DNA of 64,000 bases from NCBI RefSeq assembly GCF_032854445.1, contig NC_088305.1, forward strand, positions 17,097,717-17,161,716. Reading direction: 5' to 3'. Under the pieces are notes generated by a model. The model was not told the origin of the DNA and did no database searches. It was given only the letters and a program-made list of their open reading frames with translations. This DNA comes from Liolophura sinensis (lineage: Eukaryota > Mollusca > Polyplacophora > Chitonida > Chitonidae). Positions 35,601 to 46,560 of the stretch are shown in pieces. Each line of letters opens with the position of its first letter. The stretch's first letter is position 1. Both the position numbers and the translations under genes were made by a program.

Positions 35601-38600
35601 ATCAGACTGTCACGGCTGCAGTGCATTACCTCCCCTTTTGTTTTCCAGGGCGTTCTGGTTGAACCTGCCCGCCCTGATCCTTCTAGTCAGTACATGTTGT
35701 CTCTTAGGAATTGTCGTCTTCGCTCGCTATGTAGCATGTGACCCCAAACTCAATGGCGACATCTTTTCGGATGATCAGGTAAGAATTATTATAATGGCCT
35801 AAACATTGTTTTGCGCGCTTTGTAGGCTTTCCAAATATTTGTCAATTTTGACGTGGGCTCTAAAGCGGCTGGCGAGTCCAGCCAACAGGATCAGTGGAAC
35901 TCCATGATGACAGTCGAAGTGTGACCATTTGCACGATTTAACATTCGCTGAAGGCTAATTATCATCTACCAGAATGTTTTCCACATCTGTTCGTCACAGC
36001 CGTTTGTTAGTAACGTGCCAAAGATCACTGGTTTACTTTGGGAACTCCGGTTTCCTTCAACCATAGCACTGATCACTATCGTATAAGTGAAAAACTCCTG
36101 AGTATGGCGTCACACAGCGATGAAAAATAATAAATGGTAGATCCATAATGATACCTTGTGTGAGAAATAATACGCGTTGTCACCAGTCTACCAAAGAATA
36201 TTCCCAAAGCATCAGCATATGCAAAGACTAAAATAAGCCAGATGTTCAAAGTATATTCATTCAACTAATTGCACTGAACAAGTATATAGGGCGGATCATA
36301 GGGAATGAATAACACTTAACCTTTAACGAATACATCTGACGAATCGTTCCTTCCTCCTTTGTTGAAAAACGCGTCACGAAGAAGATCTGATAATCAAAGG
36401 ATTTCACATGTTACGTCATAAGGAAAAGCTCTGTTTTATGTTCTGCACTCTTTAGTTTTACTGGACATGGTCCAGTTAGAGAAGGTTCTAGAACATTCTC
36501 AGTGTACCTATGAAGCATTTGAATTAAGTAAACTACTGCACATGACGTCAGTGGTTAATGCATCAAACACGTCAACAGCCAAACCACTGTTTTTGCTTTG
36601 ATGCAGATTCTACCTTTGTTCGTGATGGACATCTTACATTGGATGCCCGGCATCCCAGGACTCTTTGTGGCCGGGTTATTCAGTGGAGCTCTGAGGTACG
36701 TGTTGTAAACATAAATGACCGTAGTTGTGAATATAATTAAAGGACCGCAGTAGTGAACATAATGGACCGCAGTAGTGAACATAATGGACTGCAGTAGTGA
36801 AAAACGAGGACTGTAGCTGTGAACACCAAGGGACCATAGCAGAGAACATAAAGGACCGTAGTAGTGAACATAAAGGACTGTAATAGGTGAACGTAAAGGG
36901 CCGTAGTATTGAACACAAATGACCGTTGTAGTGAACATAAAGGACCGTAGTAGTGAACATAGAGGACCGTAGTAGTGAACATAAAGGATTTGTAGTGAAC
37001 ATAAAGAACCGTAGCTGTGAGCACCAGAAGACCGTAATACTGAACATAAAGGACCGTAAAAGTGAAGGTAAAGGACCGTAGTAGTGAAGATAAAGGACCG
37101 TAATAGTGAACATAAAGGACCGTACTGGTGAACATAAAGGACCGTACAAGTGAACATAAAAGACCGTAGTTGTGAACATAAAATTGACCATGGCTGTGGA
37201 CATAAATGTAAAATTGTTGAGTACAGTGTAGAATGCCAACCAAATACATTTTCCACTTCCTTCACTTTTCTTGCACAGTACCATATCTTCTGGGCTGAAC
37301 TCACTGGTGGCCGTCACACTTCAAGACTTCATGAGAAAGTTCTGCTGTAAGGGGATGACAGAGGACAGGGCTACGTTATGGTCCAAAGTGTTGGGTGGGT
37401 AAAGCGTCTCACTAAAAAGTCATACTCTCAGATCTCCGAAGTGCACAACATATAAATTACATCAAAACTTTACTCCCAGTACAATAATGTGGAAAGAATT
37501 TCTTCATTCTTTTATTGTCTTTATATCTTAACCTCTTGTGTACGGATGTATCTGTGTCAGTCATAGAGGGCGTTGTACTGGCTGGATAACTTATGTCACT
37601 CTCCACCTTCGCTTTCCATCATTGCCACAAATATACAAGCTTGACCTATGCATCCTGTACATCGCGCGCACGTACATGGGTTTAGTCTTAGGCCCTCGAC
37701 GGGCGTTCTCGTGTAGAACTATTTAATCAGCATTCATCAATAGAATTGATTTAGGTGTTGCTTAGAATCATGTGTTGAATACTTTAGATAAAGAGAACGA
37801 ATTGTATAAAGTATTATTAGTAACAAAGGTTGAGACAGAGTGTGTTTTCTGACATCACTTCCTGCCTCATCACCGTGACCCCAATGACCTTGGCGCTCTT
37901 GACGACTTCGGTGCCAAATTTGCTAATGGTTACAGTGATGTAAAGCAAACGTAGACGGCGGCGCATGCTCTGTAAGGAGTATGGCAGGATACCACAGACA
38001 TCTTGTCCAATGAGGTCACGTGCCCGACTGCAGCTCCATCTGGCTCTGTCTGGTTGCCTTGAATTGGCGATCTTAAATAAACCAGTCAGTTAAATTAGAC
38101 AAAATTACATGCTCTGGTGACAGTATTTGAGGAAAAACTACTTCGCAGCGAGATATAAGTAAAGTAAAACAGGCCATAATCACTTCCAGTGTGTAACTCA
38201 AATTTTGACTCAACTAGGGGATTACCCTGAACTCTCTTACGTACACGTGTCTGGGTTCATGAACGACACCAGACAAAACACAACAATATTACGAGCAATC
38301 GTGTTAACCAACTTTATTGTTGGTCTTAATTGCAAAAGCTGCTGTGCGAAACCGCCCTCGATTGACTCTTTTGCCAAGCTATGCGTAGAATTCTCATGAA
38401 TGAGACGTGTATAATGTATGAACGATGCTCAGTACTGGCAACTCTGCTGCTTCCATTCCAGCCCTCATTTTCGGATGTATCTGCATTGCCCTGACGTTCG
38501 TCGCTGCTCAGCTAGGAGGCATTCTTCAGGTATTTGCACTCTTTCCTTGACATGGATACGGGATGAATAAAACTGTAACAAGCAATGATAATCACGACCT

Positions 38601-41600
38601 AGCAATAAGCCTGAGTTCCAGCTGTTCCTGTTAACGTCCAGATAACCTTTTTAGAGGTATTCCTAACACTTTTATTTATTTGGATTTTTCTGACCCGGCA
38701 TGTATAACTTCAACAATTGCAGTGTACTACAGGCGACACTTCAGAGTATATAGATCAAAATGTAGATGAAAGCGTGACGCAATGTTACTGCGATATGACA
38801 CCCACAGTATATACGCCATCATCTCTATATCACTTGACATGCAGACCTGTTCCTTTATTTTACCAGAGTACACAAATATTTTGCCTAATTTAAAACTCAT
38901 ATATTTGGATTATTTTTGTCTTGTCATCAGGCTGCACTCGCACTGTACGGCATGTTAAGTGGTCCAATGCTTGGGCTGTTCACCCTGGGAATGCTTTTTC
39001 CATGGGCAAACTCAAAGGTAAGGAAGATTTGTGTATGCCATTTTTTTCGATTTTGCCATTTGATTTTCGTGTATTTAAAATTTTTCATTTTCAGTTTCGC
39101 CACTTTTTATGAAGCTGACTTTTCAGTTTCTGGCGAAAAACAACCCTTTTTTAATTAGTTATTGTTTCGACCACGAGTTTATTGAGTTAACGAGTTTGTT
39201 GAGTGCACATAAGTTGTCAATAAATGAACTCAGGGAAAGCAGAATTTAACTGAACGTTTTGCATCTCTTACTGACCAACCACGCGACCTCGGGTACATAC
39301 AAAAACAGCACTAGGCATTGCGTCGGAAGCAAATTACGCCACAGTTATCTATATGACTGAATGATAAATATTATAAACCCACATGCTTTCTACTCTCAAA
39401 AAAAAAAATGTGATAAAAAGAATGTGATAAATTTAACATTACGTCTGCTGGCTGGAGTGCTGCCAGAATGTATTCCGTTTTTGCAGTAGACTGTTCTGAT
39501 AAAAATATAATAAAACACTTATAGCATAGAGAGTAAAATCAGAACAGTGGCAACAGTGTAATTATTACACACGTGTATGGTGCAATACGGTCTCTTGTCA
39601 ATTTACCTCAGTTACGGTTTTATTCCAACATAAAGAGTAGCACATTACACTCCCCTTAGCACATACGTTTCATATGTGGTCACATACTCTATTAGTTCAA
39701 CATTTAGATTGTATTGTACTAATGGGATATTGTGCTAAATTTGACACACTAGTATAAAATAATAGCAGAATATATTTTATAGCTTCTTTCACACACACAG
39801 TCTTTCTGTTAAAATTACGGGTATAATTCTTTGTTTATTTATTTATTTATTTGATTGGTGTTTTATGCCGTACTCAAGAATATTTCACTTATACGACGGC
39901 GGTCAGCATTATGGTGGGAGGAAACCGGGCTGAGCCCGGGGGAAACCCACGACCATCCGCAGGTTGCTGGCAGACCTTCCCACATACGGCCGGAGAGGAA
40001 GCCAGCATTGTCTGGACTTGAACTCACAGCGACCGCATTGGTGAGAGACTCCAGGGTCATTACGCTGTGCTAGCGCGCTAACCAACCACGGAGGCCCCCT
40101 ATATTGCTTTGAGTGTATGCCTTGACATTAAGTGTAAATCAATTGTCTGCATTTTGTGAAAATGTTAGATGTGTTATCATATAGGATAGTTTTAATATTG
40201 CCATTCACGAGCATAATACAGAAATTCTATCCGGTTTTCTTTTCTTCAAACAACAGTATGATTTACTCATCTCGCTTTAGAACCATTAGTGTGTATGCGA
40301 AGACTTTCGTACGTTATGTCTGGAACATGCCATTCAGTTTTGTTAACAGTGCCACACGATGTTTTCTCTTCCAGGGTGCCTTCGCCGGCCTGTTTTCCAG
40401 CCTCGCGCTAATATTCTGGATAGGGATTGGAGCAAACATCGTGAAGCCGCCATTTTATACGCCGCCTGTGTTTATTCACGGCTGCACAAATTACACGAGT
40501 AACTATACGACGCTTACGAACGTCACAACAACCACTGTGTCGATGCCCGTACACAATGTCCAACTCACTGAAATGTAAGAATCTAACTGATCGACTAAGC
40601 AGTTTAACATAATAAATAAGCTAAGTAACCCCGAAGACGTTCTTTCCAGAAGAATTAAAGACAGCTAACCAAGGCTACATGTTTTTGATTTTCTGGGAGC
40701 CACACAGCTATATGTATATATCACGAACTGAAAGTGAACTTCCTTCTAGTTACTTTGTTTTAGAAGCTTATTAAGGTTGCTTGTTTTTGGGATGCATTCT
40801 ACTTCTGTCAAAGACGAACTCATATCATTCGTCCATATGGTCTCCCCATCGCGCTTCTTGGAGAAATTTATTCCGTGCTGCCCCGAATTCTGTTACCGGT
40901 GTCAGTCAATTCATAGCGACCCTATTATTCTTTACATATGTGGGTTACTTTGTTGTACATGAAACCATCGCATTAGTTGAACTGGACGTTGCACAATGTA
41001 TAGCAAAAAGAAATGCTTGTCACTTTCTCATGTTCGTGAGCAAACAGCAATGCATAAAGTCAATCACACCATGGAAAATGCCTTAGGAATATGCATTTCT
41101 TGTACTGAAAACACACGTAGGCTTTACATATTGTGTATGGATGTATCCTTAGCGTTCTCTTCTCTGCTTGAGATCCAGATTAACTCTTGTGTGTCTTGTT
41201 TTCTCCCCAGAACGGGTGTGGACAAGCTGTACACCGTGTCCTACATTTGGTACAGCGGTATTTCCTTCTTCACGGTGCTCGTTGTTGGCCTCATTGTCAG
41301 CTTTGCCACAGGTGGGTGTAAACGCCAATCCTGATCATACAGACTTACTGTTGTTTTCATGGATTTGAAAACATATAACAACGTGGTATAGTCAGTTCTT
41401 GGAGGCGCTGGTCTTGGAGGCAATTGGTGTTTTTACACCGTACTCAAAAATATTTCACTTATACGACGGCGGCCAGCATTATGGTGGGAGGAAACCGGGC
41501 AAAACTCGCGGAAACCCACAACCATTCAAAGGTTGGTGGGTAACCTTCCCACGTGCGGCTGGGGAGAACGCCAGCATGAGCTGGACTTCAACTGCCAGCG

Positions 41601-43348
41601 ATCGCATTGGTGAGAGGCTCCTGGGTCATTGCACCACGCTGGCGTGCTAACCACTTCGACCACGGGGGCCCCCGCTCGTCTTTCAAAACCTACACACGAG
41701 GTACGGTTTAAACCCAACCTTAGACAAGAATTGTCTGATTCCACCGCTCTTACAGTTTCCCAGGCTTTGGTGACAAGAAACGTTCGACGACGTGCGAAGT
41801 TTGTATGAACGTTCGTTGAAAACCGCTTGTCTTCCAACAATGTAGTTTGTACACATCTATCCATATACGTCACATGTGGAAAAGTTCATCAGTAACTTGC
41901 CAATTGTTGGCGGTTTACGTCGGACACTCCGCTTTCCTCCACCGGCAAAACAACGCCAGCTTACAAGTGAAAAAATTGTGTGTGTGGCGTTAAGCAATAG
42001 TCAAAGAAAGATATATAATTGGTAGATTTAGGTTTTCGCAGCCAACAGGAAACCCACAGGAAACCATTGTATCCGTCCATGTGCCTAAAAATTCGTGGAT
42101 AATGTCACTGTTGATCGAAACCTGAATTCGCACCATAAGCTACTTAGTCACGGGATATATGTCTTACCTATATCCCAATAGAACAGACATATATGTCGGG
42201 ATATCCTTACACTTCCATTAAGTCTTTCATAACGCATATATACACCATAGGTGCGAATCATAGGGCGGATTAAGTTTTGACCTTTGAACCTCAGCTTGCA
42301 TTATTCCATTCAAATCGGGGGTATCCACGGCCTGGTGGTTAGCAGTCTATACCGTAGAGCAATGACCCACGGCCCTGTCAACATTGCAGTCGCTGTGAGT
42401 TGAAGCCTATGCGTTTTATGCTGGCTTCCTCTCCGGTCGTAAGTGGGAAGGTCCGTCCGCAACTTGTCGATGGTTGTAAACGTAGATTTCCCTCGGACGT
42501 TTTCCCATTTCCTCCCACCATAATGCTGGTCGGCGTTGTATAAGTGAAATATTCTTCAGTATGGTGCAAAACACCAATTAAAAAAAATCCGTTCAGATTT
42601 GAACACATTTATTTACTATGACTCGATTCGCAAGTCGATTTTTGAAAATTTGATGACCATGTGCACTCACACCCAATTTTCTCTCTCTTGAAAGGTGCCA
42701 CAAAACCAGAGGAGGTTGATCCTAGAACTATTGTGCCCATTTTTGACGTCTGCTGTCCGTTTCTTCCTGACAACTGGAGAAGGAGACTCCGGTGGGGAAT
42801 AGACCACACAGATGTAAGAGCAGGAAAACAAACTTCTGATTCATGTGATTAAAATGAACAGGGGATTGGTGCACTTGTACACTGTTTTGATAGGTATATC
42901 ATAGTCTATATAAACAAATTAATGGAAACTGTTTTCAAGAATTATTCTAAGGAGAAAAACTTCATGTGACGGACAAAACACACCTATAACTGACCGAAAA
43001 ATACTTTCATTTATATTTGACATCTTTTTCTTTTTTTCTGACGACAGACTTCATGCAATGCGCCCATACCCTAAACAAATCAAATGACGTGTTCCCAATT
43101 TTTTTCTACATTGGCAGAAATTCGCTGAAGAAAACAGCGATGAGGCTGCAGAAAAAATGGCGACGTTTAACGACAGCAAAAATAACGACGACGAAAGTCC
43201 TGTGCCGCCGGACTACAATGACGTCATAGCGGATTCTGCCGAAGCTGACTTGGGCCCGCCCATCGCTCTCGTCCGGCCGTCGGAGAGTGCCGCCACGATG
43301 GGTCATCAGTCAGTAAGATCTGACGCCAGTCTCATATCTCGAGAATGA
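18680..43348 (+). CDS. SLC5A8-like: Sodium-coupled solute transporter, SLC5A8/A12/A6 group, complete
   Basis: Sodium-driven uptake of small carboxylates or vitamins across the plasma membrane is the role of this group. Exons: 18680-19024, 29556-29621, 32197-32248, 32824-32891, 33647-33801, 34652-34792, 35649-35778, 36607-36695, 37279-37394, 38462-38529, 38931-39017, 40375-40574, 41211-41311, 42695-42813, 43118-43348. All are GT-AG and frame-consistent, giving 655 residues (human SLC5A8 is about 610). Hallmarks: [20 protein letters not shown] (TM1); [85 protein letters not shown] (core sodium-site helix); [20 protein letters not shown]. Exon 12 carries three N-glycosylation sequons (NYT, NYT, NVT) in an external loop. 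The cytoplasmic tail contains PPDY at 609-612, a WW-domain ligand. The substrate cannot be assigned between monocarboxylate, biotin/pantothenate and iodide. Confidence 0.94.
19085..19660. repeat. Degenerate minisatellite, ~26-30 bp period
   Basis: Repeated catgttcttacacgtaa-type units with gtatc spacers starting shortly after the SLC5 exon 1 donor. About 20 units, much diverged. Open frames here are repeat artefacts. Confidence 0.75.
19661..21899. other. SLC5 intron 1, no recognised feature
   Basis: AT-rich unique-looking intronic sequence. No exon with SLC5 similarity is missing from this span, since exon 1 joins exon 2 in frame with continuous homology. Confidence 0.5.
21900..21926. repeat. 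Poly-C tract
   Basis: 26 of 27 bases are C, in SLC5 intron 1. G-rich on the complementary strand. Confidence 0.9.
22352..22505 (-). mobile_element. SINE family A, 3' half
   Basis: Starts at an (attt)n tail, then gatcggtgtcttacgccgtg and ggagaccgggcagagcccgg. Truncated where the tRNA-related head should follow. Confidence 0.75.
23973..24232 (+). mobile_element. SINE family A, near full length
   Basis: Head ggggctgcgtggccaaggat, body tgctggcttcctctctggcc, tail gtacggcgtaaaacactaat plus (aaat)n. The bases between the standard tail motifs are partly deleted. Confidence 0.8.
24385..25215. repeat. Minisatellite, 40-bp unit with 80-bp higher-order period, degenerating rightwards
   Basis: From 24385 to about 24610 two 40-bp variants alternate: one with tctggtaatctggtgttccc, the other with tctggtagcctactgctccc, both followed by tgacagtgtcactgagggag. 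Beyond 24610 the array continues as longer diverged units around tgacaatgtcac. SLC5 intron 1. Confidence 0.85.
25216..26389. other. SLC5 intron 1, no recognised feature
   Basis: No exon, SINE or array recognised. Confidence 0.45.
26390..26440 (-). mobile_element. SINE family A tail fragment
   Basis: aattgattggtttagtggcc, then cttaacgccatactcaagaa, a short 3' end remnant. Confidence 0.5.
26655..27065. repeat. Minisatellite, ~45-bp unit, about 9 copies
   Basis: Units contain catagtagacagttatattt, then a ggttacatctcttcttacac block. Moderately diverged. SLC5 intron 1. Confidence 0.8.
27115..27310 (+). mobile_element. SINE family B, plus orientation
   Basis: Head ggcctagtatttagagtgtc (A-box-like), then cctgcctcgcttgacgttag and tgtcaggtctggtgtcttca, the reverse complement of the copies at 53690 and 55150. 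Confidence 0.7.
27424..27550 (+). repeat. (CATA)n microsatellite followed by a family A SINE tail
   Basis: catacatacatacacgcatg-type repeats to about 27476, then atgctggccgccgtcataca and gcgtaaaacactaatcaaaa, the 3' end of family A. Confidence 0.65.
28139..28330. repeat. 24-bp minisatellite, 8 copies
   Basis: Units at 28139, 28163, 28187, 28211, 28235, 28259, 28283 and 28307 begin ggactagtactggacattac. Seven are nearly identical and the eighth is divergent. Because 24 is a multiple of three, both strands show repetitive open frames that are not genes. SLC5 intron 1. Confidence 0.97.
28830..29170. repeat. 53-bp minisatellite, about 6 copies
   Basis: Units contain cagaggttcggggcctctgt, then agagaatgaagacgagcttg. 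Only 386 bp separate its end from SLC5 exon 2. Confidence 0.9.
31870..32070. mobile_element. Fragment of a MITE-like repeat
   Basis: The block at about 32010-32060 (cagaatacattctagcatca) matches both ends of the element at 39425-39820, once directly and once inverted. Partial copy in SLC5 intron 2. Confidence 0.4.
32603..32679. repeat. (AT)n microsatellite
   Basis: About 38 uninterrupted AT units in SLC5 intron 3, ending 144 bp before exon 4. Confidence 0.97.
34334..34400 (+). mobile_element. SINE family A head fragment
   Basis: ggggctctgtgatggagtga, then gcgtcctagcgcaacagaac, a 5' head without body. SLC5 intron 5. Confidence 0.5.
34450..34498 (+). promoter_or_regulatory. Tandem duplicated ETS/CRE-like element
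   Basis: A 24-bp unit (tcattcacttaaccggaagt, then gaca/gacg) occurs twice back to back. The second copy reads CCGGAAGTGACGTCGC, an ETS core GGAAGT joined to a CRE core TGACGTC. The first has one change (TGACATC). It lies in SLC5 intron 5; a role as an enhancer is inference. Confidence 0.4.
35925..36130 (+). mobile_element. SINE family A-like, diverged 3' half
   Basis: ctccggtttccttcaaccat, then tcgtataagtgaaaaactcc and gagtatggcgtcacacagcg. SLC5 intron 7. Confidence 0.5.
36697..37200. repeat. 22-bp minisatellite abutting the SLC5 exon 8 donor, ~21 copies
   Basis: Units of aaaggaccgtagtagtgaac plus at. The first recognisable unit starts within about 15 bp of the exon 8 donor (GTACGT at 36696). 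The array produces minus-strand frames of up to 249 codons ([16 protein letters not shown] repeats) that are artefacts. Confidence 0.95.
37828..38000. repeat. Interspersed repeat, copy 1 (pair with 43674-43830)
   Basis: Shared blocks with the second copy: cctcatcaccgtgaccccaa / cctcatcactttgaccccag, and cagtgatgtaaagcaaacgt / cagtgatgtaaagcgaatgt. Same orientation. Origin unknown. SLC5 intron 9. Confidence 0.65.
39425..39820. mobile_element. MITE-like element with ~45-bp inverted ends
   Basis: The left end around 39430-39477 (ttaacattacgtctgctggc, then gccagaatgtattcc) is an imperfect reverse complement of the right end around 39772-39818 (gcagaatatattttatagc, then gtctttctgttaaaatta). No coding capacity. 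Target duplication not clearly resolved. SLC5 intron 11. Confidence 0.5.
39838..40104 (-). mobile_element. SINE family A, full length
   Basis: (attt)n tail, gattggtgttttatgccgta, gccagcattgtctggacttg, and head ctaaccaaccacggaggccc. Close to the consensus. SLC5 intron 11. Confidence 0.9.
41410..41672 (-). mobile_element. SINE family A, full length
   Basis: ggcaattggtgtttttacac at the tail, agcatgagctggacttcaac, and head cttcgaccacgggggccccc. SLC5 intron 13. Confidence 0.88.
41872..42010 (+). mobile_element. SINE family A-like 3' half, diverged
   Basis: ggaaaagttcatcagtaact, then tccgctttcctccaccggca and gtgtggcgttaagcaatagt. SLC5 intron 13. Confidence 0.5.
42308..42590 (+). mobile_element. 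SINE family A, full length, diverged
   Basis: Head ggcctggtggttagcagtct, body ggcttcctctccggtcgtaa, tail atggtgcaaaacaccaatta plus a short A run. It ends about 105 bp before SLC5 exon 14. Confidence 0.8.
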
Positions 43349-43673
43349 AAAAATGGAGAAAACACACTCAAACTCCGCCTTTCTCACTAGTGCTGATTTC
43401 ACCACCCGGTAAACATCCAAAGAGGAACATCATCTATATTTTGGTCCATGGAGATTGTAATAGAGAGACATCCTTCTTACAGCCCAAGTGCCGCACTCTA
43501 CGCTCGCTTATGTTATTACTAGCACACAATGTTTTTTTTTTTACATGTAAGCTTAGCCTCACCACTGATGTCCTCTCGCGGATCATCACTCATCAGTGTT
43601 CCAGGACTCCGTTAAAATCATGTTATCCATTCTTTACATACAAAGAATACATGTGTACATGTATCAGGGATTA

Positions 43674-43830
43674 ACAGTTTCTCTGACTCCACTTTCTACC
43701 TCATCACTTTGACCCCAGTGACCTCTCCATTGTTAAAGATTTCTGTTCAAGTTTTACTCATGATTGCAGTGATGTAAAGCGAATGTAGAGAGAGGCGCAT
43801 GCGCTGTGGCGTGTATGATACAGACCGTGT
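43674..43830. repeat. Interspersed repeat, copy 2 (pair with 37828-38000)
   Basis: Matches copy 1 over about 150 bp at reduced identity, ending gaggcgcatgcgctg versus gcggcgcatgctctg. It lies in the likely SLC5 3' UTR or just beyond. Confidence 0.65.
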
Positions 43831-43855
43831 ACATGTAGGTATGAATCGATAGCCT

Positions 43856-43861
43856 AATAAA
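43856..43861 (+). terminator. Candidate polyadenylation signal for the SLC5 gene
   Basis: AATAAA about 510 bp after the stop codon, the first perfect hexamer I noticed downstream on the plus strand. Use in vivo is inference. Confidence 0.3.
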
Positions 43862-44159
43862 CTAAAATATACGCAAAAGCGCAAGATCTGAACACGCTTT
43901 ACAAAGCGGAAAAAACTATACGAAATTATATATGAATAATTTGACTTTATCATGCTTTTCTTTGTAGAGCACAACTGTGGTTTCCGTTTGAGTGCATGTA
44001 ATTACTTCGTATCATGGGGGAGGGAGGAGGGGGGGCGTGCCTGATCGGAAATGACCAGTTGTATGTAACAACTTACTTAGCGAAATTTATCACTTATCTG
44101 TTAAGAAATGAATACGGCTCATCTGTCCATAACTGTTATCTTGATGTGATGAATATCAC

Positions 44160-44395
44160 TTTAAATCTGGACAACTCAAAAGCCTCTCACCCATGCGGTC
44201 GCTGTGAGTTCAAGCCAAGCTCATGCTGGCTTCATCTCCAGCCGTACGTGGAAAGGTCCTGCAGAAACCTGCGGACGGTCGTGGGTTTCCCTCGGCTCTG
44301 TCCCGGTTTCTTCCCACGTTAATGCCGACCGCCATCTATAAGTGAAGTACTCTTGAGTTCGGCGTAAAACACCTATCAAATAAATAAATAAAATT
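44160..44395 (+). mobile_element. SINE family A, head-truncated
   Basis: aaaagcctctcacccatgcg, ggtcgtgggtttccctcggc and ttcggcgtaaaacacctatc, plus an (aaat)n tail. Confidence 0.85.
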
Positions 44396-44681
44396 AAGAC
44401 AATGAGCTTCCCACCTCTTTACAAAGGGAAGCGAATATTTTAATCCATGGAAGACTAGATAGGCATATGTGTATAACAAAACCTGCTACAGTCATTCACG
44501 ATCACTTGTATCGTTACTGAAATCACTGGTATTGTTATTAAAGTAGGAGTATAGAGGGAGTAATACCGTTCCATAACGTGCAAGTACAAGGTTATACGCT
44601 ATTTAGCTGTACAGGGATGACGAGCTCTATTGGTAAGCAAACATCGTTTACAGTCATAAAACGTACATAATGAAAAAAGAT

Positions 44682-44728
44682 TTTTTTTTTTTTTTTGATT
44701 GGTGTTTGACGCCGTACTCAAGAATAAT
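44682..44728 (-). mobile_element. SINE family A extreme 3' end
   Basis: A poly-T run, then gattggtgtttgacgccgta and ctcaagaata: only the last ~30 bp of the family, 5'-truncated as in target-primed insertion. Confidence 0.7.
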
Positions 44729-45039
44729 GAAAAAAGAAGAGAATACTTTTTTAGTCAATCTCATTTATGTTTAACGCTCTGCTCACGGCAGTAGAACTCA
44801 TCTCAACACGGTATGATGCCGAGTGTACATTGCCTAGACTGAAGTAAACAGTACTCCATCTGTATCAGGAAATACGCAGTCTTTGTTCATCCAAAGACAA
44901 GTCTCATATACTCATCGTCTTTACTGGAATTAAATTGTGTAATTCTAAGAGTTTTAAGAAAATAAAGAAACTTGACAAAAATTCAGTATTTTGATTTCGT
45001 ATTTTTCTCCCCAATTTCTTTTGACAACTGACACAGGAG

Positions 45040-45255
45040 CATCGTATTTCCCGTGATAGAGTGTCTGCCTCGTAGGCGGTACATCCGGGGTTCAATCCCG
45101 AGAAGAGTTATATCTAAAACTTCAACATCGATATTTTGGTAAGAACTCGTGAGCCCTCAGCTAACAGCAGTAGGGAAATTGGCCATGTACCGGCCCGCCC
45201 CGGTGTTGGAAAAAATCACTGAGGGTGAGTATCAAATTAATAAATGAATAATATC
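45040..45255 (+). mobile_element. tRNA-derived SINE, family D
   Basis: Head cccgtgatagagtgtctgcc (A-box-like) and ggggttcaatcccgag (a good B box), body catgtaccggcccgccccgg, tail cactgagggtgagtatcaaa, then an (aaat)-type end. The clean B box makes this the best pol III promoter-like site after 8024. Confidence 0.75.
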
Positions 45256-46419
45256 ACTGAGTGGGTGTTTCCAAACTGGTGTTCCACTGAGGCAGCACTG
45301 CAAATAGGTTTCCACTATGCCTGGCCTGCTACATATGAGTCATAATTCCCAAGAAAACCAAAAAATATCTTTGCCATGATTAAAATTGAAGGAAACTCTA
45401 ATGAAATAAATAAAATCGAACGCCATATACACAATACGTGAATCGGATCAAGTAATGTTATTATCTCAACTGTTCTTCTTTAGGCAATATTCCACAATGC
45501 CATTTTTATTGTCTTCCGATCATTTCCCCCCCCCCCCCCCCCCCCCCCCACCCCCCCTTGTCACCTAACAAAAAGAGCGGAGCAATTTACAAATGTCCTG
45601 TCCAAGCCCGCGATTGAAGCCTCCTTTTCAAGCTGTTGGTAACCGCGCGCATCACCATTACCTCGGGTTAAAAACGTCATGTTTAAGGTGATGGCGGCTA
45701 CAGTGACATTTCTTTGAGGTTTCTTTTTCAAAGAGAACAGACATTCCGGCCGCCATTATTATGTTCCAAAATGCTACCGCTGTCTAGAAAGCAGATTGCC
45801 ACAAACATAACACAAAGACTTGTTTTGACAAAATAACTGGGATCACCTTAGCCCACGATAACTCTGTGGAGTCAGGCTAGGTACAAGTACGTGGCATATC
45901 ACTTTATGCGGAGTTCATCTTACAGTTCAACACATGAGACTGTATGTAATTGCAACAGAGACGGTCTTAGGGCAAATCTGGCAATGATGAGGGTGATTTG
46001 AGTTACATAAAAAACTGTTCGAGTTGGAGGTGTTTATAGCTCAGATGTACAACAAAACTGGCAATGATGAAAAAGTAAGCTGGGACAGAAACTTACAAAT
46101 AACCGAAGCGAATACAGGCCAAATTTAATCAAAATTTATTGGCATAGATCGGTTTTAAGAACATGGACAATTTATGGTGATGCGAATAGTAGTGATGACA
46201 CACCTGCACTTCGACCAATGAAAATTTGTACACCTTTACCGAGGCACATGACATTTCCTCGTAGGGGCATTGTTCATTGTCAAACATGGATTACAGTAAA
46301 TTTTCGACCTTTAAAACCTTTAAAGAACTTTTATTAGTGGAATTTATGCATATAATTATTAGGAAAATGACACCAGAAATAACTTGTTTGTGGTCACTTA
46401 AAATACAAACTTGATACCA
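45256..46419. other. Intergenic DNA with one poly-C tract
   Basis: Poly-C at 45536-45557 with one A. Otherwise nothing recognised. Confidence 0.5.
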
Positions 46420-46560
46420 CTGTGGAGCGGTAGATCCAGGGTCAATCCTGGGTCGAGTCACACCCACGGCCTTAAAAGAGGAAGGTGTAACTTCCTTGCT
46501 TGGCATTCAGCATGAAGGGGATAGTGCAATGACTGTTTGACCCGTATCAGTATAATGCAG
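46420..46560 (+). mobile_element. SINE family C, 5' part
   Basis: ccactgtggagcggtagatc, gggtcgagtcacacccacgg and gtttgacccgtatcagtata, head to middle in plus orientation. Confidence 0.7.

Noticed and set aside
36555..37317. Minus-strand frames of 249, 213 and 170 codons
   Set aside because: All are translations of the 22-bp minisatellite in three frames ([14 protein letters not shown] repeats); long frames arise because the unit lacks stops, not from selection.
43006..43117. Additional SLC5 exon before the last one
   Set aside because: Exon 14 joins exon 15 in frame directly and the sequence between has stops and the pyrimidine tract of the acceptor.
45050..45110. Possible tRNA gene
   Set aside because: Has A- and B-box-like motifs but no matching acceptor stem, and runs into a SINE body and AT-rich tail; treated as a family D SINE head.
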